Of a DNA stretch of 64,000 bases, positions 1-11,053 are shown in pieces. The position numbers and the translations under genes are program-made. Each line of letters starts with the position of its first letter. Position 1 is the stretch's first letter. Origin of the DNA: Ottelia alismoides (Eukaryota; Streptophyta; Magnoliopsida; Alismatales; Hydrocharitaceae); the NCBI GenBank assembly GCA_037367405.1, contig JAZKJV010010755.1, positions 558,001-622,000 of the forward strand, given 5' to 3'. The notes beneath the pieces are model-generated. The model was not told where the DNA came from, did not search any database, and worked only from the letters and a program-made list of their open reading frames with translations.

Positions 1-1000
1 CTATACGTACAGCTCCTGCCCCAGACACCTATGAGGGTGCATAGCATAGGAAGCTACATATGGGATTGGGGGCGCAGATAACTAAAGTACTGAGTCTAGA
101 AGCATGAAACTATCTCATTAATTCGCACCCATCTTTCAAAAGTGCTTGACTTTCTCACCCAATATTATAGTATATGTCTTTTTCAAGTATTAATGTGCTC
201 GTAATCTTGAAATGTGAGACCAGGACTCACTAATATATAGAAATATGGGGCCTCCTACTAGTCTATGCTCGAGAGCATCATCGATCTCCGATAGTCCTGA
301 TAGCAGGAGACCGAGCAGAACAGAGGACAAGATTTTCATTATAGAAACTCATGGTGGGGAAAGAGTTGACTGCTGGTCAAATAATAATTGTTGGTTATTT
401 ATATTCGAACCCGCACACCATGAGAGACATCATACATCATTGGCAGGCACCGAGATGTCTCCAAGATCGAGCCTTAGGGTTTGTTTCAAAATAATTAACT
501 TATTATGCTTCACGATAATAGCAGCTACTACCCTAGGGGAGATTTCATTGGATTCCATCTCATATAGCATAGGTTTCAATTCTGTTTTGCATCTTCCATG
601 GAGAGAGCTAGGAAGCACTGTAAGTCTTCGTACTTTACATGCATCATTGATTTTTCGAATTGCACAATTTTTCTAACCTTCTCCCTTTAATGTTTCGCAC
701 TTAGGATGCTAAATGGAAATGAAAAATTCGTTAGGCACATGCATTAAAATTAACCAAAAAGTGACAACCTAAATAAAGTTGGGACTACTAACTCCATTCG
801 ATCTTAAAATAAAATGTAATGGATTCACTAATTTGGGGAGAGAAACAACCTCATTGTTTGTGCATTTTATTCCTACGTACATGCTAAGGATTAGGACCCA
901 AATGACAAGCATATCTTCGGTGTGACAACTTCTTGAAAATCACCTAACTCTAAAAATCAAAAGATAAATGACCACATCTCGGTCTTCACTGTGTTGAGTA
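1..1000 (+). other. G1 leader (5' untranslated region) remnant
   Basis: The stretch shows no convincing reading frame. Blocks around 440-490, 540-620 and 700-790 align by eye with the reverse complement of E1 at 58680-58960 and 58540-58620: a CACCGAG..CTCCAAGA block, an ATGGAGAGAGCT block, then a GTTAGG..AAAAAGTGAC block, in the same order and with similar spacing. In E1 this region lies between the PBS and gag, so it is the transcribed leader. The match fades after about 900. The 62-residue frame on the minus strand at 430-618 is antisense to this leader and is not a gene. Confidence 0.6.
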
Positions 1001-2640
1001 GGTGAATTGGGGGTTTACCATGTACATTGATTGTGCTTTGAATCATTTGCATTTTCACCCTTCTATGAGTTTGTGGTTCCATCAGTGTGAGTCATCATTT
1101 TTATCATTGAGTCTCTCTACCTCTCTTTTTTATATATTCACCATTTACATCCTAGTCGTGATATTGGGCCTTGCCCTTCACCATTTTAGCCAGATTTTGT
1201 AGTTTTCCCCCTTGCCCATATTACCCTTATCTAGTCTGGTTCGAGGAGACTCTCTCCTTTAACTACATTTCTGTTTGTGCCCGCTTTTATGCTGCCCACC
1301 CTCCTCGTGTTCCCGTATCATCCCTTATTCTACCCGGGATTGTTATGCTTATAGATAAGGCTCGCATCAAGGTTTATAACTTCCATCGATTGTCTATGTA
1401 AGATGTGCCACTTCTGAGGATGCTGAGATTATATTCTCCTTTGGGTGGATCTGACTTCGATATGTGTGTAGAGAGCTTATTGAGGAGTTTTGATGATTGC
1501 CCGATGATAGGTGTGACTCTTATTTATGGATTTTTTATCAAGCTCACCAGATTGAGGATGTCATATATTGTAATGCTTCGATGAGGAATACATGAGCATT
1601 GACTGATCGATCTATTTTGTGAGTCCTTCCATCTTCATTTAAAGGGTTGATTGATTATCACCTTATGTACTTCAAAGTGACGGTGACTGAAACCCTCATG
1701 ACTTCACTCATATACTTTACTGATCCATCCTCAATCTCCAGACTCTTTCATCCACCTATAGAACTTAGAGGATTTCTGTTTACATCTTTAGTCATCTTAG
1801 CTGAATGGATTGACTCGACGGACGCATTGTGAATGACCTGATTATTTCTTCTCCCTCACAAGATCATATGATGTCCAATTGAGGATTGATTGACTATTTT
1901 CTAGAACCTAAGATATGATGCCATCATTCCCATGACTTGATTGACTTAGATTGCATCTCTCCCTGAGGACTATCTGCTGGAGAATTCGTTTAATGGATCC
2001 GATTCCTATGAGTTTGTCCACCTTGATGACCCTTGCTAGGGTGAGTTCTACCTGATTATTCATTGAATATTATGTACCACTCCCCGAGGGTTATCTGTGG
2101 GAGGGTACTTCATTTTCTAGGTACTCAGTTTCACTTCTGGTGTCTTCTATCTGTTGGAGCACAAAGCTGAGTCTTCTGATTTTTATACTCGATCTCCTCT
2201 CCGATTGTGTCTCCTATCCATTGGAGCACAAGACTAAACCTTCGGATTATTCTGCGATCTTTGACTCATATGAGTCTACTGACCTTGAGAAACCTCGTAG
2301 GGTTGAGCCATATCTTGTGGTGTTCGGTGTGTTCTACGACTTTTTGATCTTTTGACCGACGGATATCACACTGCATTGAGAGTCTCCTACTCTTCACTTT
2401 TCATATCCTACTGATACTATGATTGACATGGAGGATTATGCACTTCTCCTTCTTCCTCCATGTCTTCCGATCTTTCATTCCATCCTTATGAGGTGACGAT
2501 CTACTTCTTGCTACATTTCTTGGTTTAGTTTTCGATCTATTTTACCGGTAGCTAACACCAACTTGATTGTCTACCCAGGTGTATTTTTGCTTTTTGACTA
2601 TGTCACCGTTCTCATAGAGAGACGATGACGCAAGTATGGT
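1001..2640 (+). other. Unrecognised relic with repeated coding-like units inside G1
   Basis: The region sits where gag and pol would be expected. I recognise no gag, protease, RT or integrase motif. Plus-strand reading gives fragments separated by stops: one at 1171-1401, then frames with a recurring pattern of proline, glutamate or aspartate, Tyr-Leu, Glu and Ser-Asp-Tyr. The units resemble each other near 1960, 2085, 2145 and 2215; the last two share the peptide motif LEHK..(S)SD(Y/F). It may be a second, non-pol reading frame or a captured sequence. Function unknown. Confidence 0.35.
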
Positions 2641-2686
2641 TTTCGCTTATCAGCTACTGTCATGTACTTCACCAGTTTTTACTTGT

Positions 2687-2706
2687 TATATATATATATA
2701 TATATT
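2687..2706. repeat. (TA)n microsatellite
   Basis: A short run of about ten TA dinucleotides lies at the upstream edge of the G1 3' untranslated region. It is followed by a TGTGTTTG-type pyrimidine/purine stretch. Confidence 0.9.
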
Positions 2707-4928
2707 TCTGTGTGTTTGTGTGTTTTGTCTTGCATTTATTCTTTCTCTCGTATGTCATGTATACCCCAGATCTTTTCCCATATCTGTGTGTTTATACTTA
2801 AGACGTACCTTGTCCTAAGTATAGGGGGTACACCCCGTGATGTTCTTTCTCTGTTCTGTTTCATCACTCCTATCGTAACGTATACTCATGAATCTTTCAT
2901 CCTAAGTATAGGGGGAGTGATGCGTACATTGTCTGTGGTCTTTTCATCCATCTTCATATGTATTTTCTTCTTTCATTTTGTGATCCACTCCTCTCTCTCC
3001 TCTCTTGTTGATTTTCTCTACTATACTTAGGGATATATTACCCTAAGTATAGGGGGAGATAGCTCGAGCTATCGTCTGTTTATTCCCACCATTTACCCTC
3101 CCTATCATCGTTGTAGTATAGTCTTGTCTATACTCAGTACGATTTATGTCTTCTATTTTCTTTTTCGATCTATGAGGACATAACTCATGCAAAGTATAGG
3201 GGGTCATATATACTCTGCATATACTTTAGTCATAACTCATACTTTCATATTATTAATAATAAATATGGATAAAACACTATATATATAATTCATTAATTAA
3301 TTAAATTAATAACAATGTATCTTTATTTTTTGAAATTCTTTTTTTATATACCGATTAATAAATCAGGTTAAAAATATTTTTGCTAAATGATTTGAAAAAT
3401 GGTTTGATCTGATTGCAAAACTTTTTGTAAAATGTTTTCAACTGTTGTAAAAATGTTTTGATTTGTAAAAATTTATTTCTTTGTTTGAAAGAAAAGTTTT
3501 GAAAACCTATTTGCAAATGATTTTGCAAATGGTTTAAAAATATTTGGAAAATTCTATGTATAGTGTTTGAAAAATCTTTGTAAAAATGGCTTTTAAATGT
3601 TTGTAAATATTTGCAAAATTATTTTGTAATATAGTTTTGAAAAAAAATCAAATAAATTTAAGGATTAAATGCATCATTAAATAAGAATAGTATATATAAA
3701 TATAAATAAATTTCTTTACCAATTGTACATATATACCTATAAAAATATTTTCTTTAAAACCTATAAATTCTTTAATTCTTAACTCTTGTAAATAAATAAA
3801 AAGAAGCACGGGCGTGTAAATAGTTTTTTATTTAAACATTGTGTAAGAATTATTTTTAATTTTAATTTATTTTTGGAAAATTGCATTATTCTTTGCACCA
3901 TTGTAAGTAAAATTTATATAGCATTCACATTCTTTCAGATTGAGCTTGATGATTGAACTAGTCCAATAAAGTGGAAGATTGGAGCTTGGTTCGACGTTAA
4001 TGCACGTAAATACACTGGAACCTTATGAGAACTAGATTTATGGTACTTCGGGTCCATTAGGACTTAATTCTTTGAGACTCGGTGCTAGGTTCAAGTCACC
4101 TCAAAAGACTAACTATAATTTTTCGAGACACACAATGACTCTCATCAATCGTGACCTAACTTGGACACTTGCTCCTTTCACTTGGCTCAACTCATTTGGA
4201 GTGGTGAGGGGATTGGATTTGCTAGTCTGAGAGGCACATGAGTGGAAACATTCATCCTCGTCTAGGGAGGGAAGTGTACCCCAACCAAGTCCAGTTACCA
4301 TGAAGTCGAATGACATGAGAGTGTGGATTGTAATAATGCTTCAAAAGAAGGATAATATTCTGGCTCAAGAGGAAAAACTCCTTATGTAAATGCTGCTGTA
4401 AATAATATTTCAAAAAAACTCCAAAAAAGTGGACATGTGTTATTGAAAATAAAATGCCAGTGGAGTATGTATATATGTTGTATAGTCAATAAGCAAGCTT
4501 TGGCATCAAAGTTATACCATGTGAGCCTGCTGCTGGATGATATGATTATACTGGTCATGCATCCCATGATGATAAGACTATACTAGTCAGTCCTTTTGTC
4601 ATTTCAGTTTGGGAAAGCCACTATAACTTACATTGTACAAGTCAGCTTCATAGTCATAAGAGTTTGTGTATGATGTACGCTAGTTCTGACCTGGCTATTG
4701 AGGTGGTTTGAACCGAGTTCTATTATTCTCGAATGCTGTTGTGTTTTAAATTTGGTTTCCAACTAGGTTCCACACACATTTTTACATCAAGGTCGAACCT
4801 GAGCTCCAAGCTTTGATTTTGTAAAGACAAGTTTAATAATTAAAATCAATTCTATTTATTCTTTCTTTTTGTTTTCTTCTTTATTATTTTGTACTTATTG
4901 CATAAGTGCTTGCTAGGACTAGCAAATG

Positions 4929-4942
4929 CACGTATAGGATGG
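4929..4942 (+). promoter_or_regulatory. Polypurine tract of G1
   Basis: The sequence CACGTATAGGATGG directly precedes the LTR start TGATGAATC. It corresponds to AAGTATAGAGGGG in E1 and AAGTATAGGGGA in E4 at the same place. By position it would be the plus-strand primer; here it is eroded by pyrimidines. Confidence 0.6.
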
Positions 4943-7900
4943 TGATGAATCTCCATTTCATCACCTTTGTTCTATCATTTTGGCTTTACAAACCCTGTCT
5001 AATGCATGTAAATAGCATCGATTTGTATAAAATAACATTCATTATTTATTGCATTTATTGTGTAAATAATATGGTCTTAATGCCAAAATTATAGAATAAA
5101 GCAAATAAAAGAAAAAGAAAAAATATCGAATATATTTTATGACCCTAAACCCTAAGACCAAGTAAAGAATTGAGTTGGTCGACACAGAATAAAATAGAAA
5201 GAGATAAGGGCCAAAAACACAATAAAAATTGCATTTATTTATTCATTTTTCTGTACTTCTGGCACCTATTTATTCTTTATCATTTATTCATCAAATGAAG
5301 AAACTTCGTACATGAAAGTTGTATATATTAATGTAAATAAAAAAATAAAATTGAGTTTGCAAAAAATTAATGCACAGTATACATTTTAGACACAAAATAA
5401 AAAAGCCAAAATACCAATTTCACAGACCCATACCTTTCAAATAAAAAGTAAAAATATATCAAAATCACCTATAATTGTATATAACCTTTCATAAGCTATT
5501 TAATGGAGGTAGTTTCATATTTTTTGGTGTTACTGTGTAAAAATTAGATTTTGGACCCTCATTTTACATTACACCTGATTAAAATAATTATTTTCTTCAT
5601 TCTTTATTATTTTTACTAATTTATATTTTTATAGATTTTCAATTATTATTCATTGCACATATACATATTAAAATCAAAATAAAAACAAAGAAAAGTAAAA
5701 TAAAATAAGTCTATATAAGAACATATACAAAATACCTATGTTATTTATTGTGTATAAATAAAAGCGAACCATATTCTTTCATTATGTATCCTATTATATT
5801 TTTTATACTACTATAATCATTTACATTTTATTAAAAAACATAAAACTAAAATAAAACCTTAGTAAATACATTAAAATAAAATATTATATATACAACATAG
5901 ATAAAATACATATAAGTATACCTATAAATTATACATACCTACAAATTTAAGTATACAAATAATATAATAAAAATATAATAGAAATATTTTTATACACCTA
6001 AAAATAAGTTGTAAATATATAAAATAATAAGATAAAATAATAAAAGAAAATATACAGAATAAAAATAAAATAATCAAAATATGTGTAAATATACTTATAA
6101 ATCACCATTAATAATTAACTCACATAAAATAAAATAAAAAAATAAAAATCATAATAAAGTACTAAATAAAAAATAAACATTTTTATTTTATAATAGAAAT
6201 TAATTGAATCTAATACTATTTATAATTAATTATTTTCAAATAAAACCACTGTTTTGTCTATTTACTGGCCTACGTGGACCAATCCCATCACAGGGATTGT
6301 TTACCGCTGGTCAACTGTTCGCTCAGCACTCTGACACATTAGAGTTTTCCAGTCCCCGATCTTCATGCCAATTTCCATCTCCTCCATTGATTTTTTGGTC
6401 ATCTCCAAGCCTTTTAGCATCCACTTCTCGTCCAAAGAGCGTATCGTCATGACACGGGGAGTTTCCTTGGGTGTTGAGAGCTCGTAGAGGAGGAGGTGCA
6501 CCCAAGACCATCATCGTCGACAACCTTTGTACCTTGGCCATCTAGCCAGGTATGAGCTACGTCCTTTACTATTTTTAGGTAGATTTTAATTTTCTCTTTT
6601 TAATTATGCAATTATTTTAGCCATTAGTATAGCTGGTTACCCTAAGATGCCAATTTCGTAGTTCGTCGGAGCGGAGCTCCAACGAATGTATTCATTGTGC
6701 CTTGTCTGTTCCTGACATGCCAAACCACCTTTATCTCGTTCCCTGATGTTTTATGTACTCCTCACTCACCTTCGTTTATCCAGAACCCCCACAGATCTGG
6801 AGATCGGTGACTTCCCTCTATCTCTTTGCCAAAGTCACCTCTGCCACACCTCATCAGCCATCTCCCCTCGCCAATAAGGCCCTAGGACCTTTCTTTGTGC
6901 TTGTGAACATTTCTTGCTGGTCTGGTGGCCATATGACTCCTTATGGAGTCATTTTTCTTGAACTTGCAGGTACCTAGGATGCCTCCTCTTCCTCGACCTC
7001 GCGGAGCTACTCCCACGATCACTAGTGTATTTTGAAGACCCCCGCATGCAAATGAGAAACCCAAGAGACTTTCTGTGAAGTTTGGAGCTACTTTGCATGC
7101 CAGAAAAGCTTAGGGGAGCTGATCGAAACTCGCCTCTGGTGAGTTCTCGTTTAGTTCTTCTTGATCCCTTCATTATCTTCCGATTAAGAACGTCGTCCCA
7201 AATCATCCAGACATCTTTGGATACAACGTGCCATAGCCATCGATCATCGTCCATCGATCTCATCTCGTACGTCCATCAACGAAGGGTTATCATCGCACCA
7301 GTACGATCCACGTGGATAAGTGAACAAAGGATGACCGTCCAATTACACACCTTATGGGGTAATTTTCGTATTTTGCCTCGTAATTTTTTATATTCATCAT
7401 TTAATATTGTAAAAAATACCATGTGTAAATAAAATGGGATTTTAGTACAAGAACCCTTGTACTCCTCGGATATTGCATTTGGGTCCTTCCCAGCCCAATC
7501 ACGTGTAGTCTCCATGTTACTAAGAAAATTTGTAGATATGTCCTAACGATTTTTGTAATTATCAAATAGTTTTTTAAAATTAAATAATGGTTTTTTTATT
7601 TTGGCATATTTGCATGGAAACCTCTAGACATTATTTTTATTGCAAAAGTGCCCGTGTTAGGACATATATTTGTGTGCTTACTATCTATTAAAAATACCTA
7701 TTGTGCTCCTAAAAATTTTAAAAAATAGGATTAAATGCTTCATGCCTTTTATTTTTAGGACCAAATTTTATCTGGAATTTTCTGCATTTCACCTATTTAT
7801 AAAAAATTGAAAAGGTGCCTTCTTTGTACTATTTAATTTGAAAAATACCAAAAAATATAAAAATGTGTCTAAAAAATCTAAAAATTTATATGTAGTATAA

Positions 7901-8719
7901 TTTATCATATTTTAACTACAATAAAAAAATCATTAAATATTAAAAAAAGAAAAGCTTAAAAATTGAAAAGCCCCAAAAGTCATTTATAATAATCTAAAAA
8001 TTACTTTAAAAGTAAAAATTGTGGTTTTTCTTTTTAGAATTTTATTTATATAAATATTTCTATATTATAATTAATTGGGATAATTTTGGGACTTATTTAA
8101 AATTTTTAAAATCCTAATCAATTTTGAGTATTTAATTAATCCCTTATTTGTATTATTTTTGACGTTAAAAATACATTAAAATTAACAAAAAATACAGAAA
8201 AATACAAACACATTAGAAAATATATAAAATCTAAAAACAATTTATGTTCTGTAATTTATATATATTTATTATGGTTTATAAATATAGTACTTTATGTTGT
8301 TTATGTAAAGCCTTATATATGTTATATTATATGTAATAAAAGAAAAATAAATATAAAAATCACAAAAATACAAAAATAAAATATAAAAAGTAGAAGAATA
8401 GAAAACTAAAAGTCACATACAAAAATATTAACAAAAAATAAAAAAACTAAAAAAATGGCCAATAGATAAAAGGCAAATTTTTTAGCATCATTTTTGCCTC
8501 CTACTGTGTGCTCACTGAGTTCGACCTCTATACATACTTACACCTATACACATTTTTTGTAGAGTTATAAGAAATTTGAACTCCACATTTTTTTCTTTTA
8601 ATTTCTTGATTCTTGTTGTGGATTAATTGTTGACGTATCCAAGGTTTCGTTGCTCGATTCGACAACTGTGCTCCCGCCTTGTGTGGAAAACATGACCGAT
8701 GATCATTCTTGGAAAATCA
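4943..8719 (+). repeat. 3' LTR of G1
   Basis: The LTR starts TGATGAATCTCC just after the PPT and is placed as ending at ..AATCA (8719). The start matches the starts of S, E1, E2, E3 and E4. The body is AT-rich to 6230, then a promoter-like block follows (CTACGTGGACCAAT at 6270-6283 and an imperfect inverted W-box pair at 6299-6315), a GC-richer transcribed part to about 7530, and a second AT-rich stretch to 8500. The 3' end was set by comparison with the last 130 bases of the other LTRs and could be off by about 30 bases. Confidence 0.65.
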
Positions 8720-8940
8720 AGGGGCCTGATGTCCATTGCATATACAACACACTTTTATTCTTTATTTATTCCACATCCTCGACTGCCATGCTTTTGACTT
8801 ATTACATACTTAGGCTATCCATAGCCTAAGTAGAGGGAGTCCCTTCGACTTCTATTCTTCAAACTCACCAATGCTAAGTACGAGCTATGTATTCCTCTTA
8901 CCTCGTGCCACGAGGGTATAACACAAGCTAAGTTTGGGGG
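8720..8940 (+). mobile_element. Gypsy G2, 3' untranslated region, first piece
   Basis: This short piece lies between the G1 LTR and copia F. It contains CTAAGT..GAGGGAGT and ends CTAAGTTTGGGGG, in the style of the purine motifs of the G1 and E1 3' untranslated regions. A perfect 10-bp inverted repeat (CTTAGGCTAT/ATAGCCTAAG) is at 8809-8830. The sequence continues after copia F at 25367, which suggests one older gypsy copy split by F. Confidence 0.5.
8936..8940. other. Target duplication of copia F, left copy
   Basis: GGGGG precedes the 5' LTR; GGGCG follows the 3' LTR at 25367-25371. Four of five bases agree. The sequence is low in complexity, so chance agreement is possible. Confidence 0.5.
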
Positions 8941-9842
8941 TATTGGACATGCGAGCCCACGACAATCCATTATACAATAAATGTTATTGCAAATATCATT
9001 GCTTGATCTGAAATGAAGAATAACTAATTTGAATAATAGGTCCCTTAATACAATTAGCATTATGTGCCATGGCCATCTTAATGATCACACAATTGTTGAT
9101 TCAATTGTTGAATCATAGAGGCTGGTGCTTGGATAAATATCTAAAGAGTTAGAATGAGTACTCATCAAGCACCGACAAGTCATTATTAAGAGATAATTTA
9201 CAACCTGAGTAGGAGATGACAATCCTTTCTCTTTTAGTTGATATAAGACCAATATCTTGATGCAGGTCCTCTGCAAAGGAAGAGAGATTAGAAGGTGTAA
9301 TATTAGTTAGGTCAAAGAGTTGACATAAGGGTAGGACATATCTTATGTTGTCACGATATAGGCACGCATCCTATAACCAGAGACAAAGGTGTTATTATAT
9401 GTCTAAGTATATACATTTGCCAGACCGATAGGTAGATGGCATAATAAAGGTTTATACACTGGTGCGATGGTGCGCACACAAGGGCATATGAGTAATACGA
9501 TCTATCAAAGGGATCATACATGTTCATTTACTGAATCGAAAGACATGAGCTCACTCATGAGATATTGAGGATCAAATTCCTTGCATGATCGTCTGACTTT
9601 GGAATCTTGACTGAATTTGTAAGGTTTGATATATGTTTTCGGAAAGTGTATGACCAACACCTAGGTATGATATATGATTTTGGAAAGTATATGATCGATA
9701 CCAACTACCAATGATAAATTGATCTAAGCCTTCGTGTTTATTCTAGTTCTTCTAGTATGAAGGATGTACAGGTATTAAGAATACATTAGGACGTTGTGAT
9801 CATAATGATTGTATAACCATGACACTTCCATTCCTAGGGAGT
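8941..9842 (+). repeat. 5' LTR of copia F, first piece
   Basis: It starts TATTGGACATGCGAGCCCAC, matching the 3' LTR start TGTTGGATATGCAAGCCCAC with the leading TG decayed to TA. It runs colinear with 22751-23680 and stops after ATTCCTAGGGAGT, where solo LTR S begins. The match resumes at 15545. Confidence 0.9.
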
Positions 9843-10828
9843 TGATGAATCTCAATTCATCACTCTTTATTCCTTTATTTTAGCTAGAAACTTGAGCAAA
9901 ATACCTTGTAAATATGTGTAAATATCATAAATTGCCAAAACACATGCATCCTGTAAATATGCATAATTAGCATGTTTTTGTGTCAAAATAAAGGAATAAA
10001 GAAACACAAGAAAAAGAGGGAAATATTTAGAATAAATATTGAGTGACCTAATCCCATGGGAGGGCTCAACATGGGCCTGACCGCAAAAGATCCCAAGTAG
10101 AGAGAGATAAGGTCATTCATACATGTACATACCCCTATATATTTAAATAAATTTATTTTCCTCAAAATAAAAATTTAAAAGTGTTTCTCATATTTTGTAC
10201 ATATTTGTAAAAATAAAACTAAAATAAAAATGAAAAAATAAAAAGACATAAAAGTCTCTCTCACCAAGGTACATAAACCTTGTATATACAAAAAAATACC
10301 TATTTATTTTCTCCTTGTAAATAATTAATATAAATCCCATAAAAATATCTCTATATTCCATATTTCTTGGTGTAAATAAATAAAATAAAAATCAGGAAAA
10401 TAAAAATAAAATAAAATTAAAAATAATAAAAATCATTTTCCTCCTTGTGTATATACCACGTACATATGTATATAAACCTATTTATTTAACCCATGTAAAT
10501 ACATCATAAAAATAAAATAAAAATACTCTATTATTCCAAATTTTATGTTGTAAATAAATAAAATATAAAATTGGAATAAATGTAAAAAATAAACAATTAA
10601 AAATAAAAATAAAAAATAAATATATGTATATACCTATATATAATAATAATATAATGTAAATACGTTATTTATTTTTCAAAAAAATAACTAAATATCACTA
10701 AAAAATAATTTGAAAAATAATAAACATTTTTTATGTTTTGATTTTTTTGAAATAAAATCATTTAATAATTTTAATTGAATTTCCAAAGAATGAATAAATG
10801 GAGGATTCTGATTGGTCCACGGGGGATT

Positions 10829-10845
10829 GTTGACCCCCGGTCAAC
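10829..10845 (+). promoter_or_regulatory. Inverted W-box pair, unit 1 of S
   Basis: GTTGACCCCCGGTCAAC is two facing TTGAC cores. TTGAC(C/T) is the known core bound by plant WRKY factors. It lies about 200 bases upstream of the TATA box and just after ATTGGTCCACG. The same pair recurs at 13099-13115, 33147-33163, 45893-45909 and, with changes, at 6299-6315 and 60970-60986. Binding is inferred only. Confidence 0.5.
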
Positions 10846-11046
10846 GCTCCCCCGCGGACCCTTTCCCCTCGAATTGGGCATTCGACCCGACTTCTCCGAA
10901 TTTTCCCCATCTAACCCGACACCCATTCGCCAAAACCCCAGGCTCCGATCGCAGTTTCCACATCCGAGACCCTCGCCTGGTCAGCATCCTAGGGATCCGT
11001 GCTACACACAACCCTGCCCGACTCCATCTTGCCGGACCCTCCTTAC

Positions 11047-11053
11047 TATAAAG
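11047..11053 (+). promoter_or_regulatory. TATA box, unit 1 of S
   Basis: TATAAAG follows the GC-rich block and precedes the presumed transcription start. The matching site in unit 2 is TATAAAAG at 13317-13324. Position inside the LTR, downstream of the W-box pair, fits the U3/R promoter. Confidence 0.6.

Larger units (their letters stand above)
2641..4942 (+). other. G1 3' untranslated region with PPT-like motifs
   Basis: The stretch is long and non-coding between the internal region and the 3' LTR. It carries four copies of a purine-rich motif, CCTAAGTATAGGGGG or close variants, at 2814-2828, 2901-2915, 3042-3056 and 3192-3203. AT-rich sequence full of TTTTGAAAA/TTTGCAAA words follows (3300-3700). 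A block at 4100-4310 is nearly the reverse complement of 47870-48060 in E1. The order matches E1 read on the minus strand, which supports the family assignment. Confidence 0.75.
1..8719 (+). mobile_element. Gypsy element G1, 3' part, pol-less (Athila/Tat-type)
   Basis: This is the 3' part of an LTR retrotransposon in plus orientation; its 5' LTR would lie left of the window. The order seen is leader (about 1-1000), an unrecognised stretch (1001-2640), 3' untranslated region (2641-4942), PPT and 3' LTR (4943-8719). The leader matches the reverse complement of the E1 leader (57900-59100) and the 3' untranslated region matches the reverse complement of 47080-49530, so G1 belongs to the same family as E1. 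No protease, RT, RNase H or integrase motif appears between the two untranslated regions. The inference is an internally deleted, non-autonomous copy. It abuts the gypsy remnant G2 at 8720. Confidence 0.7.

Noticed and set aside
1002..1401. Possible small host gene at 1002-1401
   Set aside because: Short overlapping frames with no motif, inside G1 between two recognised untranslated regions.
5145..5160. CCCTAAACCCTAA, resembling plant telomere repeat
   Set aside because: Only about two units, and the same place in the other LTRs reads ATGACCCTAAACCCCGA or variants, so it is ordinary LTR sequence and not an interstitial telomere.
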